A stretch of 64,000 nucleotides of DNA from Botryotinia globosa (taxonomy: Eukaryota > Ascomycota > Leotiomycetes > Helotiales > Sclerotiniaceae), in NCBI GenBank assembly GCA_014898425.1, contig RCSZ01000004.1, positions 1,612,001 to 1,676,000 of the forward strand, written 5' to 3'. Positions 1 to 15,910 of this stretch are shown here, one piece after another. The notes beneath the pieces were generated by a model. That model was not told where the DNA came from, made no database searches, and worked only from the letters and a program-made list of their open reading frames with translations. The stretch's first letter is position 1. The number at the start of each line of letters is the position of its first letter. Position numbers and translations under genes: made by a program.

Positions 1-3000
1 GATTTTTTGTTTTCTTGATGAACATGTAATGTCATACATAATTGAGACAGAATACGTAGATCAATGCAAAAATTTCATGTCATAAACGTTCATCTCGTGC
101 TTACAGTGCCGGAGAGTAGTATTCACCCACGAAACATGAATGGGTTCGGAAATGCCCCGAATATGGCTCACGCACGACATATCCAAGACCATGATATACG
201 CCTCACGCTATCTGAACCAGCTTGGAAGTCTACGAGAAAAGCAAGAATCATGATATTATCAGCCGTGTCTGTCGGAAGGAAGCGAATCGAAAGTGTCCAT
301 CTTCGTATCTCCCATATTTCCACAAACGACAATGCTAATTGAGTGGATGATCCCCGCCAAGCAAAAGACTTCTGGTATTTCTCCAGGAATCGGAATCGCG
401 GGATCGATGGCGTTTGATCAATGGTACGGAAGATACATTAGTTTTGAGGCGTTTCAATCCTGCTCTCTTCAAAATTACTCGCTCCGAAGTCACACGGCGC
501 AAAATGATCAACATGCTGTACTGCACGAAATACAACAAGTAGCCAAGTAAATAGAAGGTACGTTGCAACATGAAGCTCGTTTGAAATAGTGTTGTGGTTT
601 TCTTCAGATGACTTTTACCCCAGATCTCCACAACTCGCCTCATAAAATTATGGAGTTTTTCTCCCGGCATTTCGGACCGTGCAAGCATGTGCTATTTATT
701 TCTCTCTGTTGGATATCTGAGTGACATTATTGATTGAAATACTTCTAGACTTTGGAGAAAGTACGGTAACACATGATAAAAAGATGATCAGTTTTTTTCC
801 CTCAGCAGGGAGCAGTAGATAGGTAGTTTCACTATTCTTGCCCTTTGGCACAAAAAATGCAAGAAGCACTGCAGAGTGCAGGAAAATTGACCGGCATGAT
901 TCCATAATTCATAAATAGAGTGTTTGTCTATCACGACATTGATTTACTGATACACAGATACATACCACATACAGAAACTTAGTATACAGTATCTCTCATC
1001 CGGTCGATCTCGGAAGTCTAGCTGTCCTAAAACTTATCCGGTCATTTCAAATTTTATTGGTCTATTTGTCTATCATCGTATCATGTTTGCTTCGATTCCC
1101 TGTGTAATAAGAAATAATGAGCAAACAAACAATCGGATCATGTTCCAATAACGATTAGGCTTTCTCGGTTTCCACCTCTCCGGAATAAAACGAAGCTTCA
1201 AGTCGATATATTAAAAAAACCGTTCAGGCAATGCAAGATCACTGTTCCCCAAATTGGGTGGCGTCTGCAAAGCACTGACTATTCTTCTTCATCCTTGAGC
1301 TTTTTACTCATCAAGTGATATTTCATTTGAGATGTATGAAGTTTATTCAATTCTCAAAGAGGTAGTGATTTCAATCAAAGATAACCTGCAATTTCCTGAA
1401 CATTTGTCATTATTGTAGAAAAAGAGGTCGAAAGAATTAAAATGATCAAATTCCTTTTTAAAGTTCACTTAAGGTTTCTCTCCACATTATCAAACCCCGC
1501 CCCCCGCATTTTCAATCCTTAACCTTACCGAAACAAACGACATATCTACCTGTCATCCATGATACAACTAAAATGTGAAAATTGTACGGAAATTCGAGTT
1601 TCTGCGCATTTGGTTATTGGTGTATTGTTGATATGGTGTCCCGAACTTGCTGACATACTAGCGCCCCTTACTGTCCTTGACATATTCTAAAATAGCCTTC
1701 TCTTATCTTAAACCTCTCGCGAGATATCAATAGGCAGAATTACGAAGTGTCTCTGCATCTCCAGACTTACCTACCTATTGTAACCCTAGGCTTTTACGGC
1801 CTCGCCGTGTTCAACAACGGGCATATCAGGACTAGCATCACTAAGTATAGCCATCTGAGGTGAGCGCTGGCCGATTAGATCAGCTTGTGGCTCAGCCCTG
1901 ACGAATTTGACAATCGACGAGGGTTATGGAATCTAGAAGCATTTACTGGTATGTTGTATGGAATGGAAAGTATTATTCTGTAGACACCGCTCTTTTCAAG
2001 GGTAAATGCCCCCACGCTCTTCAGCCTGGGGTATTGGTTAATTCCATCACATCTTGTTCCATTCGTCATCAGATGGCTTTCCAACAATACCTATCTAGTT
2101 TCAAAAGAGAGTTTAACTGTCTGCTTAGCTACTTCTTGGAGAATCCACTCCGGAAGATAACGATTCGAAATGGTTTACGATAGTCATACATTTCATATCA
2201 TTACGAGATGGTTGAAGTCAACAAGTGAATCTATTCAATCACCACACCATACCTTTCCCGATCGTGTTGAGCTGATTTGACAATCGTCACCTCCACTTCC
2301 GAATGCAGGTCAAAATCTGGGGAGATGATTTTTATGTCAATGCCAAGCCACCTTACAAGATCGAAAGTTTTCTCCTTCTCCTCAATTTCCCCGTCGATTG
2401 CAATCCTCTGATCGGATTATGCATCACTGGTACCCAAGTACCTTTTTCTGAGAATTTCTTTCCATCAAGTGAAACAGAACGAGAGGGTTTTCCCCTCATT
2501 TTCATCCATGAACCATGAAATGGTTTCACGAGTAAACAAGACCGAATGGAACTTTCCACTCTCCACGACATAGAGATCTAATATTCGAAATCTTGAATCA
2601 AAGGAAAATCTATCAACCATCACAATGTAATTATAACCATTTTTCCGTCTTCTCCTTGTTAGTGATCGACAGTATTAAAGTTGAACGCTCTAGATTTTTC
2701 CGTAATTCTTTGCGCTACATGCAAAATATCTGCATGTCGCGGAGATCTTTAGAAAATGGTTGGGGTTTCTTCTCTAGATGATGTGCTCAATGTTGTAATC
2801 TTACATGTATCACATTACCGTTTCCATACACTTTGATCCTCGATAACAGAAGATATCTATCCTTTGCTTCCCATACAGTCGTTTCGGTAGAATAATACCG
2901 TCTTGGCTTTCAACATTCATGCTCATTGATACTCGTGAAAGCTTCCTTCCCTTGCAGAATCTTTAGAATTTAAAAAGTCACATGTAGATCTATTGAAGAC

Positions 3001-6000
3001 TGGATAAATTCCAGTACCACGGTTGACTTTGAAAAATCTCTATTTATCATGTTATCCTTCTTCTCCAACCTTCTTCGGCTCTCAAACCATAGCACTCGTC
3101 TATGTTGCAAAGTAGACATGTCACGCTCCACAATTCCATTCATATCTTGTTTTCGCCGCCTCTGATCTTCGCCAGTACCATTCTCAGCTCCCCTGATTTT
3201 CGCTTCCCCGCCTTTTACCATTTCCTCAACTTCTCCTCGGAAGAAATGTCCATCCCATTCTCCCGGCTTGCCATAACACATAAAACCTGTATCTCGTCTC
3301 CATCGCGTCTGATCACCATTCAACACACATCCTGATATCATCCAAGCCGTTTACCAACTTTCAATAGCGTTTTACGACCCATATAGCCGCAAGATAGTCA
3401 TTACGACCAGCCAAGAAATAAATTAAATGCACGACATTCTAACGCAGAACATCAGACTACCCAGATTCCTGGATTGAGCCTCGCACATATTAATATCATC
3501 GATTTGATATTATCCTATCTACAGACGCAAAATTAGTACCAGTGTATCTTTCTTTCTTCCTTCCCGTCTTTGAATCACGAGCTTTCAATCATTCATGGAA
3601 TGACTGACCACGAGATGCTCATCATCTGCAGTACCGAAGTACGGCAGTCATTCATTCGCACTTTTCCTCACGCCACACACCAATAAAACCTCACTCGTAT
3701 CTAATTCATCAATTCCATAAATGAAATCAGATCATCTTCATCGTCGCCCTGTCGCGCGTGTCAACGTCGTATCCCGTTTCAGCAACAGAAATCCTATCTC
3801 TCCCTCTCCCCTTCGTATCACCCTGAGACACCCTCCTTGCTCCGGTAAGAATATACCGAGTACAATATATATTGCATGCGGCGTTTTCTTGGGCGACGGA
3901 TGAATCTCAACGGGTTTTAACCAAGGCCTGTCGGCCTTATCTCTAATTATCCCCTGCGAACCCGACTTTGGCAAAATGGGGATACGAGGAGCTGGTCTCG
4001 TCGTTTCCTCATTCTTCTATCGGGTGGTGCGATGTGTAATGGTAGATAGGGAGGGATCTGGAACACTCCATAACCGTGATCAAAACGGAGTTGCGATGTG
4101 ATGATTAGCAGTTTTTATTTCATCATCTCCCAGCCTCATTCAACAAATGGATAGATAGATAGGATAGTTCCCTTTCCATTTAGCATAAAACCATCATCCA
4201 CCACCCATTTCCAAATAAGACCCACCCCATCACCAACCCATCCCATACCTACCCCACAAAAACACCCCAGAACCAAGAATACCCTCACCACCCACATGCA
4301 CACGACCGCATTCGGCACCCCAACGATTGATCCGCACCATTCGCAATTGCCTCCGCAGACCCATCTCTCTCTATCCCTCGCCAATCCCACCGTCTCATGC
4401 CGCACATAGCCCAGAGAGATTTCCTACCGCGGATGAATTCCCCTTGACGAAAGATTAATTTCTCACCCGTTAAATCGCACCGGCGCGCACCGTTTCCCCA
4501 ACGCGGAACCTGGATCTGGAAACTTCAGCTGGCGCCCGGTGCCACAGAATGCGACGGTAACCCTTGTTTCCCCTGGGTGTATGTAAGACAGTCCGTATTC
4601 TCTCGTCAGGTAATCTCACACTGGTGAGGTGGAGGTGCGGGAGTGTAGTGGTGTTGGGGGTCGGTGAGAATTGCCAAGTTGGCTGTCGACGCCATTTGCT
4701 ATGTTGACAGCGGCTGGTGAGGTCCCGTGTCTGCATGTCACTTGCTATGTACATGTACAATTGTATGGTGTGAGTTTTCTTCTTCTGGAGAATCGGATGA
4801 TGGTATATGGTATGGAGATCCTTGGGTTAAAATCTAGCCATGTCGTTTTCTATTTACACGTGTTCTTGGAGTAGATATCATGATACTCCCAATACCCGCA
4901 AGTGTGATCGACTTCGAGAAAACAATTGAGTAGTTCCGGGACAAAACAGGTAGTCTGTAATTTTGCAGGTATTGCAAATTATGTAGAAGTACTAGGTACA
5001 CAGTGCCGGAGTAGATATACACCCTTTCGGGAGTAAGATGGATGTATATCCATGTTACAGATACTTGTTCATCCACTCGATACTACTCATTTGGAGAAGA
5101 TATTGAAAGGGTGGAGTACAGCAACATTACAAGCTATCAGCACACCAATCTACTGACTATCCTCATCCATCGGAGGAATAGAAAGCGGAACAAAGCACCG
5201 AAACATAGTCACCCATATCGAACTGCACATGACGACACCCTCATCTATTCCTCGACTACATGTAAATATCAAGCACATCAAAGACCGCGCGTTGCTTAGA
5301 CACAATATCAAGATCAACACCTTCCACTTATCAAAGATTTCTAGGCATTTCCTCCATCCCGTATAAAGAATGACAATCATGACAATCATCTCAATGAAAA
5401 AGTACCATACACCATAACCAACGGACAACATTTCCCATCAATCGGAAGGAGATCCGGATTCTCCCATGATTTATACATCGGAATGAACCTGAAACCGATG
5501 AGATCTGAAGGGGAAATGATGCACGTGAATCCCCAAACCGGGTCATCGTTTCAGCTTGCATGATGTGATGGATCTAGACCTTGCTCATCATGGTGATATT
5601 TTCGTCATCGTCAACATGTGTTATCATGCGACACAGGTTCTTTCAAACACCCAATTTTCAAAAGATACTCTCTCATCACCAGGATGCTTCTATCACATCA
5701 CATCACATCGCATCACCCTCCTCATCCCCGTACATAGTTCGAACATTCCCTATTCCTCTGCCTTACACATACCATCATCTCTTTCTTTCTTTCTCTATCC
5801 CTCCTCCGCACTCGCAAAAGCCACATCACGAGTGAGGTATACATATCAATCCGACCGCACTCACCTCTCTCCATCCCTAGAAACACGGAAACGAATTCCC
5901 TCTCCCTTTCCAGAAGCCTCATTCCTTCCCATTCCTCACCTACGCATCTCATTGCATCCATCCGTACATTCATCCACAAGCGCGGCGTCACGGTAAGGAT

Positions 6001-7627
6001 CAAGAAGTTCCGTAGAAGTTGGCTCTCCGCGCCTTGCTCTCCGTCGTAAGATCATCCACCCAATTGATATAACCAAGGAAAGAAATCGCGAGTCTTCTCA
6101 TATCTACATACCATACCCACGAGATACGTACCAGGTAATTATGCCATTTCAGATCCGCAACCGAATCATCCCTTTAGATCACATTACATTACATCACATC
6201 CTATCTTATCTCTAGAAGCTTATCCTTCAACAAGGAACATGTGATTGTATGGAAACCTTCAAGTCGACCCCTTACCTACCTATCTATCTACCTAATCCAT
6301 CCACACCTACAAACCCTCATTTTCTCATTTTCTCATTTTCACATGTTAATTTCCCCTTTATGAATCTATTCCGCTTACTCACCTCACTCATTCCACTTCA
6401 TATCCACATTCTCAATTCTCAACACATACCCATCTATCCATCTCCATTCCCCCTCTCAATCTCCATTCCCCCTCTCAATCCCCTCCCCCTCCCCCTCCCT
6501 CTCAACCCCAAACCCCCCATCCCCATCCCCATCAATCAATAAGACAACAGTCTCAAACTCAAACTCAAAAGAGCAGACCAAACCCGGTGTACATCACATC
6601 ACACACATCACATCACACACATCACATCAAACCAAAGATAAGATAAGGAATTCAGGACGAGCGAGTGAGTCTTAATAGTTAGGTAGTTTATGATCAGTAG
6701 TGAAAAAAGTTTAATCTTTCTCCCAGAAGAGACCAGACCAACAATAACGAATCTAAACCCCTCCAATCTCAAACTAAACACATGACACTATTCTTCACTG
6801 AAATCAACAAGTGACCAATAATTCAAATGTTGGGTTATTGAAAGCTTTCATTTCATCGCTTATTATTTGGTATCCGCCAAATTCTATACTAAGCTAGCTA
6901 AATGCTACTTGATCATTTTCCTTCCCTCACCCACCATTTCATCCCCTATGATACCTATGCTCTACGCTGCACTCTCCCCCAGCCACCCCATTCATAGCCA
7001 CTCTCAGGGTGAAATGTTTTTCTCCCATGAACTTCCCCATTCATTCCCATTCCCATCACCAATCCATACCGTCACCCAAGTCTATAAATCCTCCTCCGGA
7101 TATGTTGACGCTTCCCAAAGAATGCTTGAAATGCATCCTTAACCCTCGCTCCAATCCGTGATGAACAATAAAAAAGCTAATGAGAACAAACATAAAAAAA
7201 ATGTGCCAGCCGTGAGATGCTCCATGATTTGGAGAATCAGAATCAGTAGATTCATTAACAAAAAAAAAGTAGTCTATAGTGTGAAAATGCCGCTATAAGT
7301 ATACAACCAAAAACCCCACCCATGCCGCAGAAGAAAACAATCAATGAACCATATAAAAGGTTGAATGAGGAGTCGAGATGTTGACTCTGATGAGGTCGCG
7401 AGTGGTGGTTGACAAAGGGCTCGATGAGGTGATATTAATCGAGACGATTGTCTGTTGTTTGCCACGTGTCTTTTCGTGATAATCCAACGCCGATAGAGTA
7501 ATAACCATATTATGGTGCAGGTTAAACTGTCTGAAATACTCACATTACCATTGCTTTTCAACGGAATATTGAAGGTCATACACAACTGCAATGTTCCCCA
7601 AATGGAGGCCATTCCAAAGTATCATCT
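1..7627. other. Gene-poor intergenic region downstream of creA
   Basis: No protein-coding gene can be supported here. Open frames are all under about 150 codons, mostly lack good ATG contexts, show no recognisable domain and do not join through convincing introns. Between about 5,550 and 6,640 the plus strand is strongly pyrimidine-rich with CATCA/CACAT and CCCTCC runs, which creates proline/serine/histidine-rich spurious frames. Similar CT-rich patches occur at 3,540-3,720 and 4,190-4,400. No tRNA or rRNA gene was seen. It may contain untranslated transcripts, but the sequence alone does not show any. Confidence 0.6.
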
Positions 7628-9010
<1,383 letters not shown>

Positions 9011-9437
9011 TTAATCCTTCAATCAAGTCTAATACCTAGCAAGCAAGACTTTTTAAAGTAGGTCGGAAGGGTCGAGATAATATAGTCAGAGGGAGTATAA
9101 TCCAAGACCAAAGAAGACTTCGAGATAAAATTTCCGACAACTTTTTTTTGTGGGAGGGGGGGGAGGGGAGGGGAGAGATGGAAGTTTGGGGGGAATTCGT
9201 CCGTGATATATAAGTGAAAGGTGGGTGAGGGTGAGCCTTAATAAAGTGGGTTATGTTCAGTTGTAGTAAGGCCGAAGCGGAGAGGAAAGCGGGAGTAAGT
9301 GAATTGAGGAATTGAGACTTTTGGAGGAGTCAGTGTCAATGTGTAAGGTGTAAGGTGTATTTGATAAATCCTTGGTGTGGATTCGCTTTGGGATTATTCC
9401 AAGGTTAATGGTTGAACATCAATGGGTGAATGTGAAT

Positions 9438-9538
9438 GTTGTGTGTGGTGTGTGATGTATGGTGTATGGTGGGTGTATGGTGTATGGTGTGTAATGTGTG
9501 GTGTGTGGTGTGTGGTGTGTGGTGTGTGGTGTGTGTGA
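9438..9538. repeat. GTGTG-rich imperfect microsatellite
   Basis: About 100 bases of nested GTGTGGT and GTATGGT units. The minus strand reads as CACACCA repeats and gives artefactual His/Thr-rich frames. It lies about 0.5 kb upstream of creA. Confidence 0.85.
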
Positions 9539-11400
9539 TTGAAGACTTGCGTTGAATGGGTATATGATCTCTCTTCCTCTTCCTCTTCCTCTCGGTCAAT
9601 AATAAAATCCAAATGACGGGGTAGAAGACGGAGGAGAAGATATGCCGAAGAGGGGGTGGGTGGCCTTTCAACTTATACGAATGAGAAAAGATCATGTACA
9701 AGACAAACGAGGACAAATGAGGACAAATAAAGACAAATAAAGGGTCTCAAAGAAGTAAGTGCGAAAGGGAAAATGAAAAAAGCTGCATTACATTATCATT
9801 ATGCGATTTGGTTTGAATTTGGTGGGAAGATGGGTCGATCGATTTCTCTATTCTTCTTGGAGAGAGAGAAATTGAATAATTAAATAATAAAAATAATAAA
9901 AATAATAAAAATGAAACTAAGCCATTAGCGTCGGAGGGGGGGAATAATCAGTGTAATAAAAAGTGTGGGATTAGTGTGAGAGAGAGAGACCAACTGTGTA
10001 GTGTAAATTTAATTCCGTCGTTTTTTCTAGGGATGGATGGGGGCGTGGGTGTGGGTGTGTTGTGTCCACTGTCAAGTCCGGTGGGATTTTGATCGGCTCT
10101 TATCTATTTGAACGAGAAGAATTGCTCAAGATGGATTAGCGTCGGGGCATATTTGGAATCATTACGATTTTAGCTTACTTTGATGTTTGTTGGCATTTTG
10201 ATTTTGATTTTCATTTTCATTTGCATCTTCGTCTTCATCTTCATCAATCATAGGTCACCTATCTATCTCTATCGGAAGACGAGACAAGACAAGACAAGAC
10301 AAGAGAAGACAAGACAAGAGAAGACAAGAAGACCAAGACTAGAGAGTAATGGATAGATTTCAAGGTTCTAGAGTTTAGACATATATATATATATATATAC
10401 TTATTCATATTAATTCATATTAATTACCTAGTATTTATATATACATACACACATCTATCCATCACTCTCTCGTCTTAGACTTCCTTCCTCCCCTTCACTC
10501 TCGCGTCCCGACTCTCAACAGATAGTAAATCACCAAGGTATAGCCGTACCTCTTCTATTCTATCGTATCTGATATCTGGGGATCATTTAACTTTCCTCCC
10601 CTTCTCACTGTCTCGGTCTCGCATTCCTTCTTCCAAGTTCCCACCAACCCTCAAACGGAAAAGGATGATGACTCAGTTATCTATACCCCAGACAAACGCC
10701 AAAAGAAGTAAACCATCCCCCCACAAAATGTAAAAGATAGTCAGGGACTAGGTACCAGGGAGTGATGATTAATGAAGAAGGAAGAAGAAAGAAAAGGTAT
10801 TGCCCTGGTGGCCCATTGATTCATTCATATGAAGAACGTGATTAGTCATTCCATCCTCCATCCTCTCTTTCCGATCTATCCCTCGATTCTTTTCCTTTTA
10901 CAAGTACATGAGTATTTATATATACTATCTACTACTATCTACGACTACATACCCATCCCATCCCATCCCTTCCCTTCCCTTCTCTCTACACCCAATACTC
11001 CTTCCTACCCAACGTAAGAACATATTACGCTTCTCTTCTACAACTCTGCAATACTATACTGCATGTACATACGGTACGGTAAGCAGATGTACCTTTTCTT
11101 GGCCATGTAAGAGTCTTCCAAGATGAATACCTACGCTACATAATACTACATAACATACCATTACATGATAATACCACACGAGACATAAATACCAAAAGGA
11201 TATCTTGTAATACTTCTTACCACCATGGTGTACCTACTGGCTATTCACTATCTCGATATAAACAAGGCCATGATTTATGAATGAAAATGAAATGGGTCAC
11301 CGTAGGAAAAGAAGTAGGTGCAAGATATTGTTAGATAACGCCATAACGCCATATTTCTTTCCACATTGCTCTCTCTACCTAGTACCTTGCTCTACTTGGT

Positions 11401-11466
11401 TCTACTCTACTCTACTTGGTTCTACTCTACTCTACTCTACTCTACTCTACTCTACTCTACTCTACT
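11401..11466. repeat. (CTCTA)n pentanucleotide repeat
   Basis: Some twelve CTCTA/TCTAC units with one TTGGT interruption near 11,416-11,420. Simple-sequence DNA with no coding support. Confidence 0.85.
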
Positions 11467-11694
11467 CTTCACCCTCCCACAACATCCCCATAAGAATAAC
11501 AATCCAACAACTTACCTACAGAGTATAATTCACAAGAACCACAACTCCCAACCAATATATTAAAGATCAACATACATAATCCATCCACCACTCTCTTTTG
11601 CTTTCTCTTTTGCTTTCCATCCATCCATCCTCCCTCCCACACTCAAGCCACACACTCCACGTTTGAATCCCTTCGCCTTGGGGGTGCGAGATGG

Positions 11695-11852
11695 CGTGCG
11701 TGCATGCGTGCGTGCGTGCGTATTCGTCTTTCCCAGCCCGCGTAACCTTATTCTCCTCTCCCATTACTCGCTCCTTGTATATACTATCATTATATAGGTA
11801 GAAAGGATATCATGATTATAGAGGTAGGTAGGTAGGTAGGTAGGTAGGTAGG
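11695..11852. repeat. (TGCG)n and (GTAG)n microsatellites
   Basis: Two separate short tetranucleotide arrays: TGCG units at 11,695-11,720 with a TGCA variant, and seven to eight GTAG units at 11,823-11,852, just before the AT-rich island. Confidence 0.85.
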
Positions 11853-11929
11853 TTTGTGAGAATGTTGATTGGATCATTTGATGATTAAATACTGAAATGA
11901 TTTAATATTAGTCCTAAATCGCCCACTCT

Positions 11930-13560
11930 ATTTTCAAACCACCTCTTTTTCAAACCATCTCTTTTTCAAACCATCTCTTTTTCAAACTCCTTTTTCATAT
12001 TAAAAATATGTTTTTAATCTATGAATATTTCTATCAATATAAAATATAATTTAACAAACATTTGTATCTATATCTATATAATTTAAATCATTTCAAATCT
12101 ATTATAAAGATTTAAATCTATTATGAAAATTTATAAATCATTTCTATAATTTCAAACTATCGATGTGTGATTTACATATAAATTACATATAAATTTAAAC
12201 TTTTATAAAATTTCTAATAATTTTTATGAAAAAGTAATTCATAAAATATCCTTTTTAAAAAGGGTTAAAAAAATTGAAGAAAATCTTTATAAATAAATAT
12301 TTAAAAAAAAAATCGCTGAAAATTATAGAAATGATTTATATTTATCGAAATTATATTTTTCCATCTATTTAATTTTTCAATTGTTATATAAATTTAGATT
12401 TGAAATTTTCAAAAAGAGAAAGAATTTTCTTTTATAATAGATTATTTTTATACTCCTCTAAAGTAGTTTAATTACTCTTATTATTAGATTGACTTAATAT
12501 TAAATTGACTTAGAAAGGGGTTATATTAGGTTCAATAGTATTATAATTTATATCTGTCTTCTTAATATAAAGAGAGTATTACTAAATTATATATGTGTTT
12601 TATCCTATATATACTTCGTATGTAAGTGGGGGAGAATGTAATATGTTTTTAGTCATGTATTCTAATACTTAAGAAGAGAATATATATATAAAGTATATAG
12701 GATTAAATGATATTGAATTAATATTTACTCTCTTTATATAAAAAGAACATTACTAGGTTATATATACATCTTTGTATGAAAACAGACTTAGAATCTAATC
12801 TAATTACATATTTTAATATTTATACTCTAAAATTAAAAGATACTTGATTTTCTTTATACCTTTTATACCCCTTGGAATCTATATATATATATATATAGAA
12901 TCTATAATAAAATCTATTTCAAAACTATAAATTCTAGTTTATAAATACTTTTTGAAAAAAATAAATAAAGGAAAAATCAAAGGAAAAAGAGTATAGTATT
13001 TATAGAATTTATTCTAAAGTCATCAGAATCTATTCTCCTTTTCTAAAATCTAATTTAAAATAATTAGAATCTATCTTTTTATTATAAAATCTATCCTCCT
13101 TTATAAAATCTATTCTAAAATAATAAAAATCAAGTCTAAAATAATAAAAATCAAGTCTAAAATAAATAAATTCTATAATAAAATCTAAACGATATAAAAA
13201 TAAAATAAATATAATTTTTAGAGTATAAAAATAGTTAAATAACATTTCGAGAATATAAAAGTAATTTATCATTTCTTTAAATAATAATTATTAAAAATTT
13301 ATTAAAAATTATATAAAAGTTTCCAATTTATATATGATTTTTATATAGATTTAAAAATCGACATTTTAAAGTTTTAAATTTCAATCTAGAGAAATCCTAA
13401 TTTTCTAAAAAAAAAATTCTAATATGAGTTTAAAATGATTTGGATTATATAAATATAAATTTTTATTAAATTATATTAAATATTAATAAAGATGTTAATG
13501 AATTTAAAAAGTGATTTTTGATGTGAAAAAATGCCTCGAAAAAGGCGTGGCAAAGTAGGA
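11930..13560. mobile_element. AT-rich island, decayed (RIP-like) transposon relic
   Basis: About 1.6 kb of extremely AT-rich DNA with abrupt edges. It starts with three near-identical copies of a TCTCTTTTTCAAACCA unit (about 11,935-11,985) and ends near 13,540 where ordinary composition resumes. Frames are short and Ile/Phe/Tyr/Lys-rich. A purine run, AAGTGGGGGAGAA at 12,624-12,636, stands out and is followed directly by TGTAATATG, as in a Ty1/copia polypurine tract and LTR start. Two related segments occur at about 12,559-12,597 and 12,720-12,770. Part of the block (13,171-13,230) matches 26,779-26,838 with mostly C-to-T and G-to-A changes. Composition and changes suggest RIP-like inactivation; the transposon class is uncertain. 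Confidence 0.65.
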
Positions 13561-15910
13561 TATTTAATTTACTCCAAAGTTTTCTTCTCATCTTTTCTTG
13601 AAGATGGAATAGATGATGGAAAATTACTTGGCGTGCTGGACTAATTGCTACACACGCATACATATATATATAACATCTCCAATCCAATCCCCCACCCATC
13701 CCCGGCTGAAAACTAAACACCACATCCTCATCCTCACATCACATCCTCACCCCATAACGCCGCCAGTATTAACGAAACGCGGAGCTCACCGCATCTCACC
13801 CGGGCGTGGGATTTTCTCATCCGTAGATTCTTCTTGGGGTAGGAGAAATATCATATAGCGAGTACAGTCAGATAATGAGGGATTCGAGGAAATGATGATG
13901 ATATAAAATAAAATATAACATAGTCTTGATATACTTGCCTCCCTACCTATCTACCGAACCGACGTGGATTCCCCGCGCTTTATATATAAGCCCTCTTTAG
14001 TTTGGGGATCCGGCTTTGCGATAGATATAGATATAGATGATGGAGATGGAGATGGAGATGGAGATATGTAAATGCTCCCTATAGAAACGCATGATATCAC
14101 AAAGAGTGTTGTATGTGAAGATGTTATGTTATATTTCGTTATATTATATTATATTATATTATATCATATCAGATCAAATCAAATCACAACATTCCAAGAA
14201 AGATTAGAAAGACTAGAAAGACTAGAAAGACTAGAAAGACTAGAAAACCTAGAAAACCTAGAAACCAAAAAGACTAAAAAGATTGAAAAGATTAGAAATC
14301 CCAGAAAGACTTGAAGAGAACTAGCATCTTGCCTGAACATCTCTCAAACAAGGGATTCCATTCACATTCAGCCTCATTTATCATTATAGTAATGAATCGC
14401 TTTCGTATCTCAGATTCCTTACTAGACACTATCTAGTAGATAGTAGATACATAGATTCTTTGATTTATTTTACTTTCTTCTATTCTATTTTACTTTATTT
14501 TATCGCATCATATTGTATTTTAGTTTCCTATACTTTACTCTCGGCGGGAGGACTTTTCTTCTTCTTCCTTCTTATGATTGTTGTTATTAACTAGGTTTAT
14601 ATATGAATACTCCCTCCCCTATTATTTCCCCGAGGCTCACTTCCCTTTCCCCATACAACAAATTCAGCATTCTCTATCCTACAAACCCCTCAAAATTACA
14701 GATCAGGAATTATAGGAGTGGAAGAATCCTAGAGGATGAATTCGATTTCCTGGCATCGTATCTGCATTTCCCGTTTCCTCTTCGGAAATTGCGGCGTGGG
14801 TTTATACTCTGTCCTGTACTCTACTGCACTGCATCTTTCGAGACGGTATCTAGATTTTGAGTGAGGCGTTGTGCGTGCTGCGGACGCTGGATGGATTAAA
14901 TTTGCAGATCGTCGAAGTGAATTTCTTTCTTGGGGTTTGGTTTCTGCAATTGAAATCTGGGGTAGACATATTTACATATTATTTTATTTTTATTTTATTT
15001 TATTTATTTTTTGGAAGAATTGCTTTTCGATATTCATCGTTCATTACTCTTCCTTTGCTTACATGCTTCTCTTCTCTTGTTCCTTCACTTCTTCACGTAC
15101 CCTACGTTACTACGTATCATGCCATACCAAGAATCCACAAGAATCATGCAATTTCATCTCTTCGTATCGATTGATTTCTCTGTAACCTTGACGTAACCGC
15201 TGGCCGCACACACACATAAATACTTCATACAAAATACAGAGAGCACGCCTACCCTGTAGTCCGTTGGTGAGTCTAGTCACGCCACAGCCTCCCAAAAGAA
15301 AGTTAAAACCCATAGCATACCGAGGCCACGAAGGATCTTTCTCTCGCCCCCAAAGATGACAGGCCCAGCAGATACAAGACAAGCCACACAAATGGTTGGG
15401 TGATGGGGTATTGATTCTTCGAGAAGAGAGGGGGCTTCTTCTTTTTGGAAATTGTTCCAAGACAACTCAGAAGATGGCAAAAATATGTTTCGCATTTGGA
15501 TGGGTCCGCATTTGCTTGGAAAATGGGAAAACCCCTTATTGTGTGGAATTGGAATTGGAATTGGAATTGGAATTGGGTGATGTTGATTGTCTTGATGGAG
15601 TATCCATTATTGGAATGTTTAATTATTGCCTTGGCTGGCTTCGTTTCTTTCCTTCGTGTGCTGCGGCTGTGATGTTGTGTTGTGTTGTGTTGTGTTATGT
15701 TATGTTGTGTTGTGTTGTGTTGTTGAACCACCACGAAATCCCCTGAACACGTGCATGAATAGCTTCTGGAGGATGGACATTGGACCAGCTATTTTCATCT
15801 ACAAAGTACAGAGTCCGTACAAAGATTGGAAAGGTCCAAAAGCACCAGCCACGATTCCCCAAATCTGGCATCCGCTGGATCCACTGTATTCAATTCAAAC
15901 TCCCTCCGAG
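13561..15910. other. Intergenic DNA with simple repeats
   Basis: No gene supported. Repeats include TAGATA/GGAGAT hexamers at about 14,024-14,064, TTATA runs at 14,136-14,165, an AGACTAGAAA decamer array at 14,198-14,265, a GGAATT hexamer array at 15,544-15,576 and GTTGT/GTTAT units at 15,676-15,722. Frames crossing these arrays (for example the Glu-Leu and Trp-Asn alternations near 15,550) are repeat artefacts. Confidence 0.6.
14198..14265. repeat. AGACTAGAAA decamer tandem repeat
   Basis: About six imperfect 10-base units, giving a Glu-Arg-Leu periodic frame. Minisatellite in intergenic DNA. Confidence 0.8.

Noticed and set aside
5556..6542. Open frames of 84-146 codons in both directions
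   Set aside because: They lie in pyrimidine-rich simple sequence, are Ser/Pro/His-rich and overlap each other in several frames; typical artefacts of biased composition.
15396..15746. Overlapping frames of 75-143 codons with Glu-Leu or Trp-Asn repeats
   Set aside because: They translate the GGAATT and GTTGT microsatellites and have no domain or supporting splice structure.
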